Source: Acinetobacter lwoffii (GTDB lineage Bacteria > Pseudomonadota > Gammaproteobacteria > Pseudomonadales > Moraxellaceae). Taken from it: 64,000 nt of DNA. The notes below the pieces were generated by a model. That model saw only the letters and a list, made by a program, of their open reading frames with translations, made no database searches and was not told where the DNA came from. Within the stretch, counting starts at the first letter, position 1, and every line of letters starts with the position of its first letter. The translations under genes were made by a program, and so were the position numbers. The stretch covers positions 806,001 to 870,000 of the forward strand of contig NZ_CP077369.1 in assembly GCF_019048525.1 (NCBI RefSeq), in the 5' to 3' direction. This document shows, piece after piece, positions 1-8,962 of this stretch.

Positions 1-685
1 AGAAGAAGATATGACCAAAAGCGGCTAACCAGACTTTATAGTTGGCCATCGCTTCCCAGTTCGGCGTGAAGAAAGCATTTAAACCATCGACTGCACCAGG
101 TAAACGTACTGCCTGAATCACTAGGATCGTGAATAAAATCACCAGCAATGGCATAAAGATTTTATTCGCCAGTTCTACCCCACGGCGTACTCCACCGTAA
201 AGAATCAGCATGACTGCTGCCCAAACGACCACCAGACCAAAGAACAGCACAGGTACAAAACCGAGCGTCAGACCCTCACCATTTTGTAGGTAAGTATTGA
301 AGAAGAAGCCTTGGGTATCTGTGCCCCACTGCTGTCCAAAGGAATAGAACATATAGCTGCCAGCCCAGGACAAGACGCTGGCATAGTAAATCCCGATCAC
401 CAGAGTGACCATGACCTGCCACCAACCCAAGGATTCGGCATTCATGAGTTTTTTATAGGCCATAGGCGGTGCTTTACGGAACTTGTGTCCGACCGCATAG
501 TCTAAAAACAATAAAGGTAAACCTGCTGCGAAAATCGCAATCAGATAGGGGATCAGGAATGCCCCGCCACCATTTTCATAGGCAACATAAGGGAAACGCC
601 AGATATTCCCCAAGCCAACGGCGGAACCAATCGCTGCAATAATGAATCCTGATCGTGCGGACCAATTCTCACGAGTTTCTGTCAT
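1..685 (-). CDS. Sodium:neurotransmitter symporter (SNF/NSS) family protein, partial
   Basis: This is the N-terminal 228 residues of a Na+-coupled transporter; the C-terminal half lies left of the window. The signature of the LeuT/NSS family is clear: GSAVGLGNIWRFPY at residues 20-33, followed by a Gly-rich ENGGGAFLIPY stretch. Together these form the unwound first helix that binds Na+ and substrate in family structures. Further hydrophobic segments follow near residues 42-62, 88-110 and 143-165. The start is an ATG with an AGGTG-type ribosome site a few bases upstream. The substrate cannot be read from sequence; bacterial members usually carry amino acids. Confidence 0.9.
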   Translation of the reverse strand, partial: MTETRENWSARSGFIIAAIGSAVGLGNIWRFPYVAYENGGGAFLIPYLIAIFAAGLPLLFLDYAVGHKFRKAPPMAYKKLMNAESLGWWQVMVTLVIGIYYASVLSWAGSYMFYSFGQQWGTDTQGFFFNTYLQNGEGLTLGFVPVLFFGLVVVWAAVMLILYGGVRRGVELANKIFMPLLVILFTILVIQAVRLPGAVDGLNAFFTPNWEAMANYKVWLAAFGHIFF

Positions 686-1276
686 AGAACACCTAAACTT
701 TTAACCCCTTTAGATGCTGCTTGTTATGGTTATGGCGCAAGCAAAAAAAGAAGCATTTTCAATAATTTTGGGTGTTTGAATTAGAGGGCACCTTGTGGGC
801 GTCGAATTCTAATGTACAAACAGGTCAGCAGGTCTTACATCTTGCTTAAAGTCTGATCGAAAAACTGACCTTGTAGATGATTTAACAATACTGACTTTTT
901 TAAATTTTTTCTGTAAATTCTGCTTAAAATATTCGTTATTTATAATCTATTCGAATTAAGCGTTCAATAATTCTGCAAAATAAGGCAGATTAAACAAGTT
1001 ATATATTGACAAACTTTTTGGAATATATTTTTCTTAAGTTTTACTACAGGGTCGCTGTTTCAAAAAATGTATTCCAAGACTCTGATCCAGCATCTGTTTT
1101 TAGATCATTATTTGAAGATGAAACGGCTCATACTAAGGCACATGACCAAGCCGTGATATGGGAAATCAAATTCTCTCATGGAATTTTGACCTCTTTAAAA
1201 ACCGGTTTAAATATCACAAGCAGATTTAAAAACCAGCCACCTGTGATATCGAAGCGATGAATTGAATATTCTGAAC
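686..1276. other. Intergenic region without convincing gene
   Basis: This 590-bp AT-rich stretch lies between the SNF transporter start and the aldehyde dehydrogenase stop. An 84-codon open frame (1006-1260, TTG start) has no recognisable domain or good ribosome site, so I do not call it. An imperfect inverted repeat (ATATCACAA near 1209 and CTGTGATAT near 1243) is visible near the dehydrogenase end and could be a hairpin or operator. Confidence 0.5.
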
Positions 1277-2782
1277 CTAGGCTTTAATCACCAGCATGCG
1301 CTCTTCCTGCATATCGCGAATGGCGGACTGAATTCCTTCACGACCCAGACCTGAATCTTTGACCCCGCCATAGGGCATGTTATCGACCCGGAAAGACGGA
1401 ATATCATTGATAATGACACCGCCGACATGCAGATGATCCCAGGCATACAGCATCTTGTTCAGATTCTGAGTATACACTCCAGCTTGCAAGCCAAAACGGC
1501 TGCGGTTGATACAGGCAATACCGGATTCGAAATCAGCATACGCTTCCAGAATTGCCACCGGGCCAAAGGCTTCATCACGGTAGATTTCCAGACTGTGGTC
1601 TACATTTTCCAGCAAGGTCGGTGCGAACATCACACCATTCAATTCGCCTCCAATCAGGATTTTCGCGTCTTTTTTCACGGCTTTATCCAGCCATTTTTTC
1701 AGGCGTTTGGCTTCATCTTCCTTGATCATCGGACCAACCAAGGTTGTGCTCAGATTCGGATCAGCGGCTTTAATCGTTTTCAGTTTCGCCAGCAGTTTGT
1801 CCTTCACTTCAGTATAAATCTGCTGATGCACCAAAATGCGTTGCACACTGATACACACCTGTCCGGCATGGTTATACGCCCCGCCAATTAGACGGTTAAT
1901 CAAGGCATCGTTAATTTCGGTATCTGGCTCAATCATGACAGCAGCATTGCCACCCAGCTCCAAGACCACTTTTTTACGACCGGCACGCGCTTTCATATCC
2001 CAGCCTACAGCATCGGAACCGGTAAAACTGAGTAATTTAAAACGCTCATCGGTGACCAGTAGATCAGCCAGCTCTCGCGGACAGGGCAATACCGAAAACG
2101 CACCTCGCGGTAAATCGGTTTCCGCCAGAATTTCAGCAATTTTTAAGGCAGAAATCGGGGTCAGGCTAGGCGGTTTCAGCACAAAGGGACAACCGGCTGC
2201 AATCGCAGGAGCAATTTTATGCGCGGTCAGATTTAAAGGAAAATTAAACGGACTGATCAAAGACACCGCACCAATCGGCACCTGTTTCACAATGCCCTGA
2301 TAGCCGGATGCTGCTGCAGTCACGGCCAAAGGCAGCATACGTCCCTGATCAATCTGGGTCACGGCATCTGCGGCAATCTGGAAAGTATTAATCAGACGTT
2401 CAACTTCGGCTTCGGCTGCTTTACGCGGCTTGCCCCCTTCTGCAATCAGAATTTCGGTCAATTCTTCATGAATCTCACGAAAACGGCGTACGCAATGCAG
2501 CAGAATTTTCTGTTTCTGAAACGGCTCCAAGGCAGCCATTTCGGCTTCAGCATCTACGGCAGACTGAATCGCCTGTTCCAGTGTGTTGGCATCTGCCAAA
2601 GCGACACGGGCATACAGTTCGTGGTTATATTTATGTTTGACCTCTAACCATTCACCCGTCTGAACGGCCTGACCGGCGACATATAATGCATACTCTTTCG
2701 TTTGTTGTGTGCTTCTCGCTACCATCTTATTGTCCTGCAAAATCCAAGGATATACATTTTTGAAATTCTCTATATCATGCAC
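1277..2782 (-). CDS. NAD(P)-dependent aldehyde dehydrogenase
   Basis: Oxidises an aldehyde to the acid in the cytoplasm; the substrate is unknown. The length of 501 aa is normal for the ALDH superfamily. The core residues are present: Asn180 in SPFNFP, the general base Glu275 in LELGG, and the catalytic Cys310 in GQVCISVQR. The start at 2782 has GGAG ten bases upstream. An internal ATG at 2725, with AGGA seven bases upstream, gives a protein starting MVARS; it is at least as likely and would remove 19 residues of non-family sequence. It is divergent from the outer-membrane protein gene to its right, with 77 bp between the longer start and that gene. Confidence 0.93.
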   Translation of the reverse strand: MHDIENFKNVYPWILQDNKMVARSTQQTKEYALYVAGQAVQTGEWLEVKHKYNHELYARVALADANTLEQAIQSAVDAEAEMAALEPFQKQKILLHCVRRFREIHEELTEILIAEGGKPRKAAEAEVERLINTFQIAADAVTQIDQGRMLPLAVTAAASGYQGIVKQVPIGAVSLISPFNFPLNLTAHKIAPAIAAGCPFVLKPPSLTPISALKIAEILAETDLPRGAFSVLPCPRELADLLVTDERFKLLSFTGSDAVGWDMKARAGRKKVVLELGGNAAVMIEPDTEINDALINRLIGGAYNHAGQVCISVQRILVHQQIYTEVKDKLLAKLKTIKAADPNLSTTLVGPMIKEDEAKRLKKWLDKAVKKDAKILIGGELNGVMFAPTLLENVDHSLEIYRDEAFGPVAILEAYADFESGIACINRSRFGLQAGVYTQNLNKMLYAWDHLHVGGVIINDIPSFRVDNMPYGGVKDSGLGREGIQSAIRDMQEERMLVIKA

Positions 2783-2859
2783 TTGCTACTCCATATTAAG
2801 AAGATGTTTTTAAGTAACCAGACACCTCCAATTTTAATAAAGCTTTAGGGAATAGAGCC

Positions 2860-3549
2860 ATGCGCGCAAAAATACTCACCACCTTATTATGTGGTTTTGG
2901 ACTCAGTACGCTCAGTCATGCAGATGTGATCGGCGTGAAAGCGGATCTCAGTTACTGGGATTTTGACGGCTATAGTCAGGATAACAATTTCAAGCATGAG
3001 CTGGATCGACAAGGTACAGCACAACTATCTCTCGCTGTAGAACATCCAGTGCCATTGTTGCCAAATGCCAAGATTAAATACGTCAATCTGGACAGCAATA
3101 GCGAACAGAGTTCTCTTATCAATGCCTCAGAAATTGAGCTGAACAATATTGACTATATTCTGTATTATGAATTGCTAGATACCATTGTGCATGCGGATAT
3201 AGGCGCAGGTTTAACCAATCTGGATGGTACGGTAAAAAACCTGACTGCCGGCGTTTTCACTCAATACGATCTGGATGAATATAGTCCACTGCTCTATGCA
3301 ACAGCCGGGGTTAAATTGCCCTTTACCGGACTGAGTGCCCAAGCAGAAGCGGTTTACAGTCACGGCAGTGATACCCGAAAGACCGATGTACAAGCCGAAC
3401 TGCAATATGATTTCATTGATAATCTGCTGGTCGATGTCGGTGCCAAAATCGGTTATCGCCTCATGCAGGTAGATTTTGAACAAGATCAACGTCCAGACTT
3501 ACAGCTGGAATTTAAAGGCCCTTATATCGGTCTAGATGTGCATTTTTAA
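2860..3549 (+). CDS. Outer-membrane beta-barrel protein (TIGR04219-like)
   Basis: A 229-aa secreted protein. The first 21 residues form a signal peptide that probably ends at the LSHA/D junction. The rest alternates hydrophobic and polar residues, typical of a small outer-membrane barrel, and ends in a phenylalanine (DVHF) as outer-membrane proteins do for BamA recognition. The pattern DVIGVKADLSYW after the signal resembles the TIGR04219 family of uncharacterised barrels. Function is unknown. It is a single gene, divergent from the aldehyde dehydrogenase. Confidence 0.8.
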   Translation: MRAKILTTLLCGFGLSTLSHADVIGVKADLSYWDFDGYSQDNNFKHELDRQGTAQLSLAVEHPVPLLPNAKIKYVNLDSNSEQSSLINASEIELNNIDYILYYELLDTIVHADIGAGLTNLDGTVKNLTAGVFTQYDLDEYSPLLYATAGVKLPFTGLSAQAEAVYSHGSDTRKTDVQAELQYDFIDNLLVDVGAKIGYRLMQVDFEQDQRPDLQLEFKGPYIGLDVHF

Positions 3550-3599
3550 TGCAATACAACTGGTTAAGCTTGCACAGCTCAATTTCTCTGCGCTGATGT

Positions 3600-3801
3600 A
3601 AGCCAAAGCGTACAGCAATAACCGCAATCTGCTGCTAGTGCGCCACCGGGATGTGTATTACTTTATAAACATAGAGAGCAGGATGCTCCGAAGACCTAAA
3701 AACAATAAGAACATCGCAACACCAGGACGTGAGGTACGACAGGAGTTATACCTAAATCACGAGATACGAAAAAGCCCCGACAGGATGTCGGGGCTTTTTT
3801 T
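3600..3801 (+). ncRNA. Candidate small RNA ending in a strong terminator
   Basis: A 370-bp gap separates the barrel protein from the DJ-1 gene. It ends in a very stable hairpin with eight Ts at 3771-3801, about 220 bp after the previous stop codon. Upstream lies a possible second hairpin (GGTACGACAGGAGTTATACC at 3734-3753). A distant terminator with structured DNA before it suggests a short independent transcript. A long 3' UTR of the barrel gene is the alternative. A 64-codon frame at 3638-3832 runs through the hairpin and is rejected. The 5' end is a guess. Confidence 0.3.
3770..3801 (+). terminator. Intrinsic terminator
   Basis: Perfect 11-bp stem AAAGCCCCGAC / GTCGGGGCTTT with loop AGGAT, followed by a T-run. 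Confidence 0.9.
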
Positions 3802-3916
3802 TCTGCCTATTATTTTATTTATCATTGCTTAACAGTTCCGAGCTAAAACTCCAACATTGTAAGAATCGCCTTGTTGTTAAGCTAAAAATCCTCACATTTT
3901 TTTGGGAACAGCAATC

Positions 3917-4468
3917 ATGGTAAAAAAGGTCCTCTTTATTACATCTAATCAAGGCATTGAACATGATGAACTCACTGAGCCTTTAAATTTTCTAAAGTCC
4001 AAAGGGTTTGAAGTGATTCATGCTGCCGAAAAAAATGAAGATGTCGCGACGGTCAAAGGTGATACCAAAGCTGCCACCCAATATACGCCGGATACCAGTC
4101 TTGAACACGTCGATCTGAATGATTATGATCTTTTGGTGATTCCCGGCGGTACAGTCAACGCGGATACCTTGAGAATCAATCAGGATGCGCAAAAAATCAT
4201 TCAGCATTTTGCCGACAATCACAAACCGATTGCCGCGATCTGTCATGGGCCATGGACTTTGATTGATGCACAGCGTATCAAAGACAAGAATCTGACTTCC
4301 TATAAGAGCATCAAGCTGGATCTGGAAAATGCCGGCGGGAAATGGGTCGATGAAGAAGTCCATCGCTGCAATACCGGTGACTGGGTACTGATTACTTCAC
4401 GCAATCCGGACGATTTACCGGCTTTCAATGAAGCGATTTTAAAAGAACTTGAAGGCGATGCTGCCTAA
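3917..4468 (+). CDS. DJ-1/PfpI family protein (YhbO/PfpI type)
   Basis: A cytosolic stress protein of the class-I glutamine-amidotransferase-like superfamily; relatives are reported as proteases, chaperones or deglycases. The nucleophile elbow is AICHGPW with Cys109 and His110, and an acidic residue near the N terminus (Glu18) is in the family position. Length is 183 aa. I choose the ATG at 3917, preceded by GGGAA, over an upstream in-frame TTG at 3902. It ends just before a shared bidirectional terminator. The true substrate is not deducible. Confidence 0.9.
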   Translation: MVKKVLFITSNQGIEHDELTEPLNFLKSKGFEVIHAAEKNEDVATVKGDTKAATQYTPDTSLEHVDLNDYDLLVIPGGTVNADTLRINQDAQKIIQHFADNHKPIAAICHGPWTLIDAQRIKDKNLTSYKSIKLDLENAGGKWVDEEVHRCNTGDWVLITSRNPDDLPAFNEAILKELEGDAA

Positions 4469-4478
4469 GCTCATACCA

Positions 4479-4513
4479 TAAAAAAAGAACCTCAGCATTG
4501 AGGTTCTTTTTTA
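4479..4513. terminator. Bidirectional terminator
   Basis: Stem AAGAACCTCA / TGAGGTTCTT flanked by A6 and T6, between the convergent DJ-1 and ankyrin genes. Confidence 0.9.
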
Positions 4514-4516
4514 TAT

Positions 4517-4840
4517 TCAGACACCACCGGCCAGACTTTTCAGATAAGCCACAACGTCTTTATTGCCGGCCATTTCTGCCAGTTCTAAAGCAGTATTTGG
4601 ACTACGATGCGCAATATCTGCGCCTTTGCTGACCAAGAGTTTGACCACTTCCAGATGATCATTTTCAGCAGCAGCCTGTAAGGCGCTATAGCCTTCTTCA
4701 TCGGCAGAATTGACGTCCAGACCTTCCTGTAAACCCTGTTCGACCTGTTCAACATCGCCTAAAGATGCCCAGTACACCAGTTCAGGAAGATGAAATTCTT
4801 CATCATCTTCAGGGATTGGGGAGATTGAATTGAGTTTCAT
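4517..4840 (-). CDS. Small ankyrin-repeat protein
   Basis: A 107-aa protein of about three ankyrin repeats: LVYWASLGDVEQVEQGLQEG, then EGYSALQAAAENDHLEVVKL, then a shorter NTALELAEMAGNKDVVAYL repeat. It has no signal peptide or membrane segment, so it is probably a cytosolic protein-binding scaffold. The partner is unknown. It is convergent with the DJ-1 gene and its upstream side borders the MITE at 4883. Confidence 0.85.
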   Translation of the reverse strand: MKLNSISPIPEDDEEFHLPELVYWASLGDVEQVEQGLQEGLDVNSADEEGYSALQAAAENDHLEVVKLLVSKGADIAHRSPNTALELAEMAGNKDVVAYLKSLAGGV

Positions 4841-4882
4841 AATGAGATCAAATTTATTATTTATTAATAAATATTTTACAAT

Positions 4883-4974
4883 AGACCTCTTGCGTTAGTC
4901 AAAATTTAATCAGTGATAAGCGTTGATTTTTAAATAAATATCAAAGTCTAAAATAATACTTTCGCAAGAGGTCT
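4883..4974. mobile_element. 92-bp MITE sharing terminal repeats with the nearby IS
   Basis: The left end reads AGACCTCTTGCG and the right end CGCAAGAGGTCT, a perfect 12-bp terminal inverted repeat. The core is AT-rich with no open frame. AAT flanks both sides (4880-4882 and 4975-4977), a 3-bp target duplication. The ends match those of the IS at 5643-6525, which also sits between AAT repeats, so the IS transposase probably mobilises this element in trans. It lies 20 bp past the stop of the disrupted HEPN gene. Confidence 0.8.
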
Positions 4975-5661
4975 AATGTCAAAAAGTTAATTTCTATTGT
5001 ATTTCATTATGAATATTATCTAATCTGACGGTCTGTTCTTTAATTTGGGACAGTCTTGTATAGTTACCTACAACTGCTAAACCTAAAATACTGATAATCA
5101 ACCAAGCAGTCCAATCTGCTAACTCCACTACATCGTTAGCTTCTATGTCAGACCAATATGCTCTATGTAAAGCTTTAGATCTTTTCTTATACATTTTTTT
5201 AATTTTAGATTTTACCTCTCTATAATTTTCAATATCATGGATTCGATAACCACCATATACCAATATACAGGCAAGACCTTTTGCATTTGATTCAGATATT
5301 TCATCTTGTGTAATAGAGAAGAAGCACTCAATACATGACCATAATTTAATAAATTTCATAGTATCATTATTATCTTTTGTAGCTTCACAAAACCAATATA
5401 CAGATTTAATAATCGCATCTTCTACTTCGGTTTTTAATTCTTTTTCTAAAATAGTAAAAAACTCATCAAAGAATAAATTGGTTTTAAAGTGTTTTAATAT
5501 TTCTAAATCAATTTCAGCATTGGAAAATTTAGGAAATGAATAAGAAAAACTTCCATATTGACTTTCGTTTGCCCACTGTAAACGAAGGTTACGAGATTTA
5601 TGGCTAGAAGAAGAATTTAAAGCTTGAATCCTATAATTTAATAGATCTCTTGCGAAAGTCA

Positions 5662-6085
5662 TTATTGCAAGTTTATCCGGTTTACGAGTGCAGCAATTAA
5701 GTTAATGCGTAAGCCGAATCTTTTCCGTCTATTTCGATAGCGTTCACTTAATATTCTAAATGTTTTCAATTGACTATTAATGTGTTCGATCACAACTCGT
5801 ATTTTTTCAATCATTTTATTGTACTTTTTCTCAACATCAAATAAGGGTAAATTCTTCTTTTTCTTTATTGGCATCAATAATTTAAAGCCATCTTGCTCTA
5901 ATCCGTAGTACCCTAGATCAGTCATAACATATTCACAATGTTTGAATTTCTTAACCGTTTTTCTTGCCAATTTAATGTCATGCTGACTGCCATTCGATAT
6001 ATCTAGCCCTATGATTTGTTTGCTGTTCGGATGATAGATCACTTGTACTTTTAGCGTATATTTCTTCTTTTTACCACTGTAGAAT
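5662..6085 (-). CDS. IS transposase, C-terminal frame (orfB), reached by -1 frameshift
   Basis: Continues the DDE_Tnp_4-like catalytic domain. The frame starts at the A9 slippery run and reads NQSKFYSGKKKKYTLKV. It has the second aspartate in MTDLGYYGL and the third acidic residue, Glu, in VVIEHINSQLKTF. The DDE triad is therefore complete only in the fusion product. The first methionine after the shift (at 6042) would make a truncated protein lacking the first Asp, so independent translation is unlikely to yield an active enzyme. Confidence 0.8.
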
Positions 6086-6484
6086 TTACTCTGATTTTTT
6101 TTTCGGACGTTCTATTGAACATTCTGTCGCATCAATAATTACCCAGTTAAAGTGTTCGTCTGCCGTGGTAATGCTTCGTTTTGGCAGAGTAAAACGTCTT
6201 GATTTCATCAATGCATCTTCAACCTTTTTAATGGTTCGATTCACATTACTTTCAGCGATATGGTAATTTGCCGCTAATTCCAGTTGAGTGCTGTAGTTCC
6301 GTAAGTAATTGAGAGTTAATAACAACTGATCCTCTATATCTAAAGTATGAGGACGACCTGATTTCTTTTTGAGTGATTCTGCTTTTTCTAAAACCTCTAC
6401 CATTTCAGTAAAAACATGTCGAGGTACGCCAACCAAGCGTTTGAATTCAGAATCTGAAAAACGATTTAATTTCTGATATCTCAT
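6086..6484 (-). CDS. IS transposase, N-terminal frame (orfA)
   Basis: 132 aa. It contains an HTH_Tnp_4-like DNA-binding domain (about residues 10-75, with DIEDQLLLTLNYLRNY and a helix-turn-helix around ELAANYHIAESNVNR) and the first catalytic aspartate in VIIDATECSIERP. It ends just after nine consecutive A. Ribosomal -1 slippage there would fuse it to the downstream frame through NQSKFYSGKKKKY, a typical DDE transposase passage. The start is ATG with no strong ribosome site. Confidence 0.85.
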   Translation of the reverse strand: MRYQKLNRFSDSEFKRLVGVPRHVFTEMVEVLEKAESLKKKSGRPHTLDIEDQLLLTLNYLRNYSTQLELAANYHIAESNVNRTIKKVEDALMKSRRFTLPKRSITTADEHFNWVIIDATECSIERPKKKSE

Positions 6485-7210
6485 GAAATTTATATTGAGG
6501 TGGTTTTTACTTTCGCAAGAGGTCTAATATTGATTTTTTATTTATAGTTTGCAAACAGATACTCAAAAAACTAGTAATTAGATTAGCTTTGTAATCAAAT
6601 TTATGTTCTACCTGCTTCTTACTTCCTTTTTCACTTCCACAAATCCATAGATAATCTTTCATCATCTCATAAAAATCAGCTTCTTCTTTTCCATAGGCTT
6701 TAAGAAATGTTGAAAAATCAGAAGAAATTATTTTATATTCTCCACAGTTTAATTGTTCTATGCCGTTAAGCTTTATACCTTCACAGCAGTTAATATTATT
6801 AAATACTCTTATTTCTTTCTTTGATAACTCATAGACATCATCTATCATATTTTCTGGAGATTTTTTATTTAGGATATAGTCAGCATATATTTTTTTAACA
6901 TTCGAGAAAATCTCAGAAAAAGTGATGTAATCTTCTAAATCATAATAAACAATCAATTCACTGGTGATGGACCTTAAAGTGTTTCTTGTATCAGTAGTAA
7001 TGAAAATTGTTTTTTCTTTTGATAAAGTCAGCTCTTGTCCAAAATAATCATCAAGATTTTTTTATATCATCAAAGCTATTTATCTTTACGAAAGCTTGCA
7101 ACTTAAACAATGAGTTAACCATTCTTTGCAATATTCTTTTAGCTTTACTTCTATTCATAAAATTTATTAAATTTAAAGTGTATATATCATTCTAAATAGT
7201 ATACCTCTTA

Positions 7211-7243
7211 TAAAAAAGCCCCCTTTCGGAGGCTTCTTTTTAA
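7211..7243 (-). terminator. Intrinsic terminator
   Basis: GC-rich hairpin AGCCCCCTTTCGGAGGCT (one bulged base) bordered by A6 and T5. It lies directly after the stop of the leftward transporter gene at 7255. Confidence 0.75.
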
Positions 7244-7254
7244 AACTCAAATTC

Positions 7255-8604
7255 TTAAGCTTTAGACACTGCTGGCTCGACTGAACCAATCTTTTCAGAT
7301 TCATCGTCATGCATGATCAAGGCAACCGCAATTGCAGTGATCAGCACCGGCAAACCGACTGCCATAAAGTTGAAGTAAGCAGGCAGGTTCATACCCAGTA
7401 AGCCACCAATCAGGATCGGCCCTACAATCGCACCCATACGACCAATCGCAGAAGACCAGCCAATACCTGTTGAACGTACTGCAAGCGGGTAGAACTGCGC
7501 CACATAGCTATACAGCAACATTTGTGAACCAATTGACGCTGCACCCGCCAGGAACACCAGGATGTAAAGCAAGAACTGGTTAGATGCAAAGCCCATTGAG
7601 CTCATTACAATCGCACCCATCATACCCAGAACCATCAGTACCGGTTTCAGGTGGAAACGATCCGCCAGAATACCACCACCTACAATACCTACAACCGCAC
7701 CCACGTTCATCACCATCATGAACATCAGGCTGTTGTCCATCGAGTAGCCCGCTGCCATCATCAACTTCGGTAACCAGCTGCTAAGTGCATACATAGTTAA
7801 CAGGCAAGTAAAGAATGCGACCCAGAACAGTAAAGTATTGACCGCACGACCACGACGGAACAAGCTGACCACGTTCGCTGCTTCAGGCACATTTTCCTGT
7901 GGCAAAGTAAGTACCGTGTTATCCGTTACTGTCAGATTTGGCGCCAGACGACGTACGATTTGGCGTGCTTCAGCCTGCTTGTTCTGCTTCACAATAAATG
8001 CCAGCGATTCAGGCAGGAATTTCCAGATTACCGGTAATAAAAATAATGGAATACCCGCGATAAAGAACATGATTTCCCAACCAAAACTTGGGGTAAACCA
8101 TGAACCCAATAACGCAGCCATTACACCACCAACGGCATAACCACTAAACATAGTGGTTACCAGGGTACTACGCATTTTTTGTGGAGCATATTCCGAAGTC
8201 AATGCCACCAGGTTTGGCATTACACCACCAATACCAAGACCGGCAAGGAAACGTAAAATACCGAATTCGGTTGGATTTGAGGCAAAGCCACCCGCAAAAG
8301 TTAAACCACTGAATAATACAATACAGATCATGATTACTTTCTTACGACCGATCTTGTCCGCCAGGGAACCAAAGATCATCGCACCAAACATCATGCCGGC
8401 CAGTGCGGTACTTGCAAGCATGCCCGCCTGCACTGCACTCAAGCCCCAGTCTTGCATCAATAATGGTAAAACTACACCATTGATTGCCAGATCGTAGCCA
8501 TCAAATAAGATAATGAGTAAACACCAAGCAACTACATTGAAGTGGAAAGGCGTGAATTTCGCATTATCGACTACAGAATTTACATCTATTTTTTCCGTTG
8601 TCAT
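7255..8604 (-). CDS. Aromatic acid:H+ symporter (AAHS) family MFS transporter
   Basis: An inner-membrane proton symporter of the BenK/PcaK/VanK/MucK type, with 12 predicted helices in 449 aa. The family hallmark DGYDLAINGVVLPLLM lies in helix 1, and the MFS loop GSLADKIGRKK follows helix 2. I choose the ATG at 8604 (protein MTTEKIDVN), which has GGGAG nine bases upstream; the open frame extends 21 codons further without a ribosome site. It is a close paralogue of the gene at 8963-10327 in the same orientation. The substrate (benzoate, protocatechuate, vanillate or other) cannot be told, and no catabolic genes lie nearby. Confidence 0.88.
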   Translation of the reverse strand: MTTEKIDVNSVVDNAKFTPFHFNVVAWCLLIILFDGYDLAINGVVLPLLMQDWGLSAVQAGMLASTALAGMMFGAMIFGSLADKIGRKKVIMICIVLFSGLTFAGGFASNPTEFGILRFLAGLGIGGVMPNLVALTSEYAPQKMRSTLVTTMFSGYAVGGVMAALLGSWFTPSFGWEIMFFIAGIPLFLLPVIWKFLPESLAFIVKQNKQAEARQIVRRLAPNLTVTDNTVLTLPQENVPEAANVVSLFRRGRAVNTLLFWVAFFTCLLTMYALSSWLPKLMMAAGYSMDNSLMFMMVMNVGAVVGIVGGGILADRFHLKPVLMVLGMMGAIVMSSMGFASNQFLLYILVFLAGAASIGSQMLLYSYVAQFYPLAVRSTGIGWSSAIGRMGAIVGPILIGGLLGMNLPAYFNFMAVGLPVLITAIAVALIMHDDESEKIGSVEPAVSKA

Positions 8605-8962
8605 CGTTCTCATCTCCCATGAGTACTTGTCCATAACATCTTGTTGAAGATTGAAGACAATCTTCAATTGTCAGGCAATATACGCAAGCGGGATTTAAGG
8701 CACAATAAGACTAATTGATATTCGGCTATGGACTCAGAAATGTCATTTATTTACGTGATATGTCACATTATTGATAATATAAGATTTTGAATAATTTATA
8801 TTTATTTTAAAATTGGCTTAATTTTCTAGCAATTTTAATTGCTTATTTTTTTGATCAATTGAATATTGCTTTAATTTGATATACCAGATAAGCAAAAACC
8901 CCTTTAAATAAAGAGGTTTTTGCAAATTCAGCAGGTGGCTTTATCGCAGCCATCATGCTGCA
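8605..8962. other. Intergenic region between the two AAHS transporters
   Basis: 358 bp, AT-rich. It holds the terminator of the upstream paralogue (8892-8922) and presumably the promoter of the downstream one. Beyond these I see nothing. Confidence 0.6.
8892..8922 (-). terminator. Intrinsic terminator of the second AAHS gene
   Basis: Hairpin GCAAAAACCCCTTTAAATAAAG / AGGTTTTTGC. On the minus strand it ends in a T5 run, 40 bp past the stop at 8963. Confidence 0.7.

Larger units (their letters stand above)
5643..6525 (-). mobile_element. IS5-family-like insertion sequence (883 bp)
   Basis: The ends are AGATCTCTTGCGAAAGT on the left and ACTTTCGCAAGAGGTCT on the right, an inverted repeat with one mismatch over 17 bp. 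AAT is duplicated on both sides (5640-5642, 6526-6528). It carries a two-frame DDE transposase. It is inserted in the HEPN gene in the same orientation. The small size, two-frame transposase and short target duplication fit an IS5-family subgroup such as ISL2, IS427 or IS1031; the exact name needs ISfinder. Confidence 0.9.
4994..7158 (-). pseudogene. HEPN (Apea-like) domain protein, disrupted by frameshift and IS
   Basis: The pieces 7158-6529 and 5639-4994 form one gene of about 425 aa once the IS and one AAT copy are removed; the join restores ...NKKSI-LNYRIQ... in frame. A second lesion lies near the 5' end: a run of seven A (7057-7063 on the plus strand) puts a stop after DDIKKS, and reading it as six A continues into LDDYFGQEL and the rest of the protein. 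The C-terminal part has WSCIECFFS and RSKALH, an R-x4-H motif, in the arrangement of Apea-like HEPN domains. HEPN proteins are often RNases in anti-phage or abortive-infection systems. The function is inferred; the gene looks dead here. Confidence 0.75.

Noticed and set aside
1006-1260. 84-codon open frame starting at TTG
   Set aside because: No ribosome site, no recognisable domain, AT-rich spacer composition.
3638-3832. 64-codon open frame
   Set aside because: It runs straight through a strong terminator hairpin, so it is unlikely to be translated.
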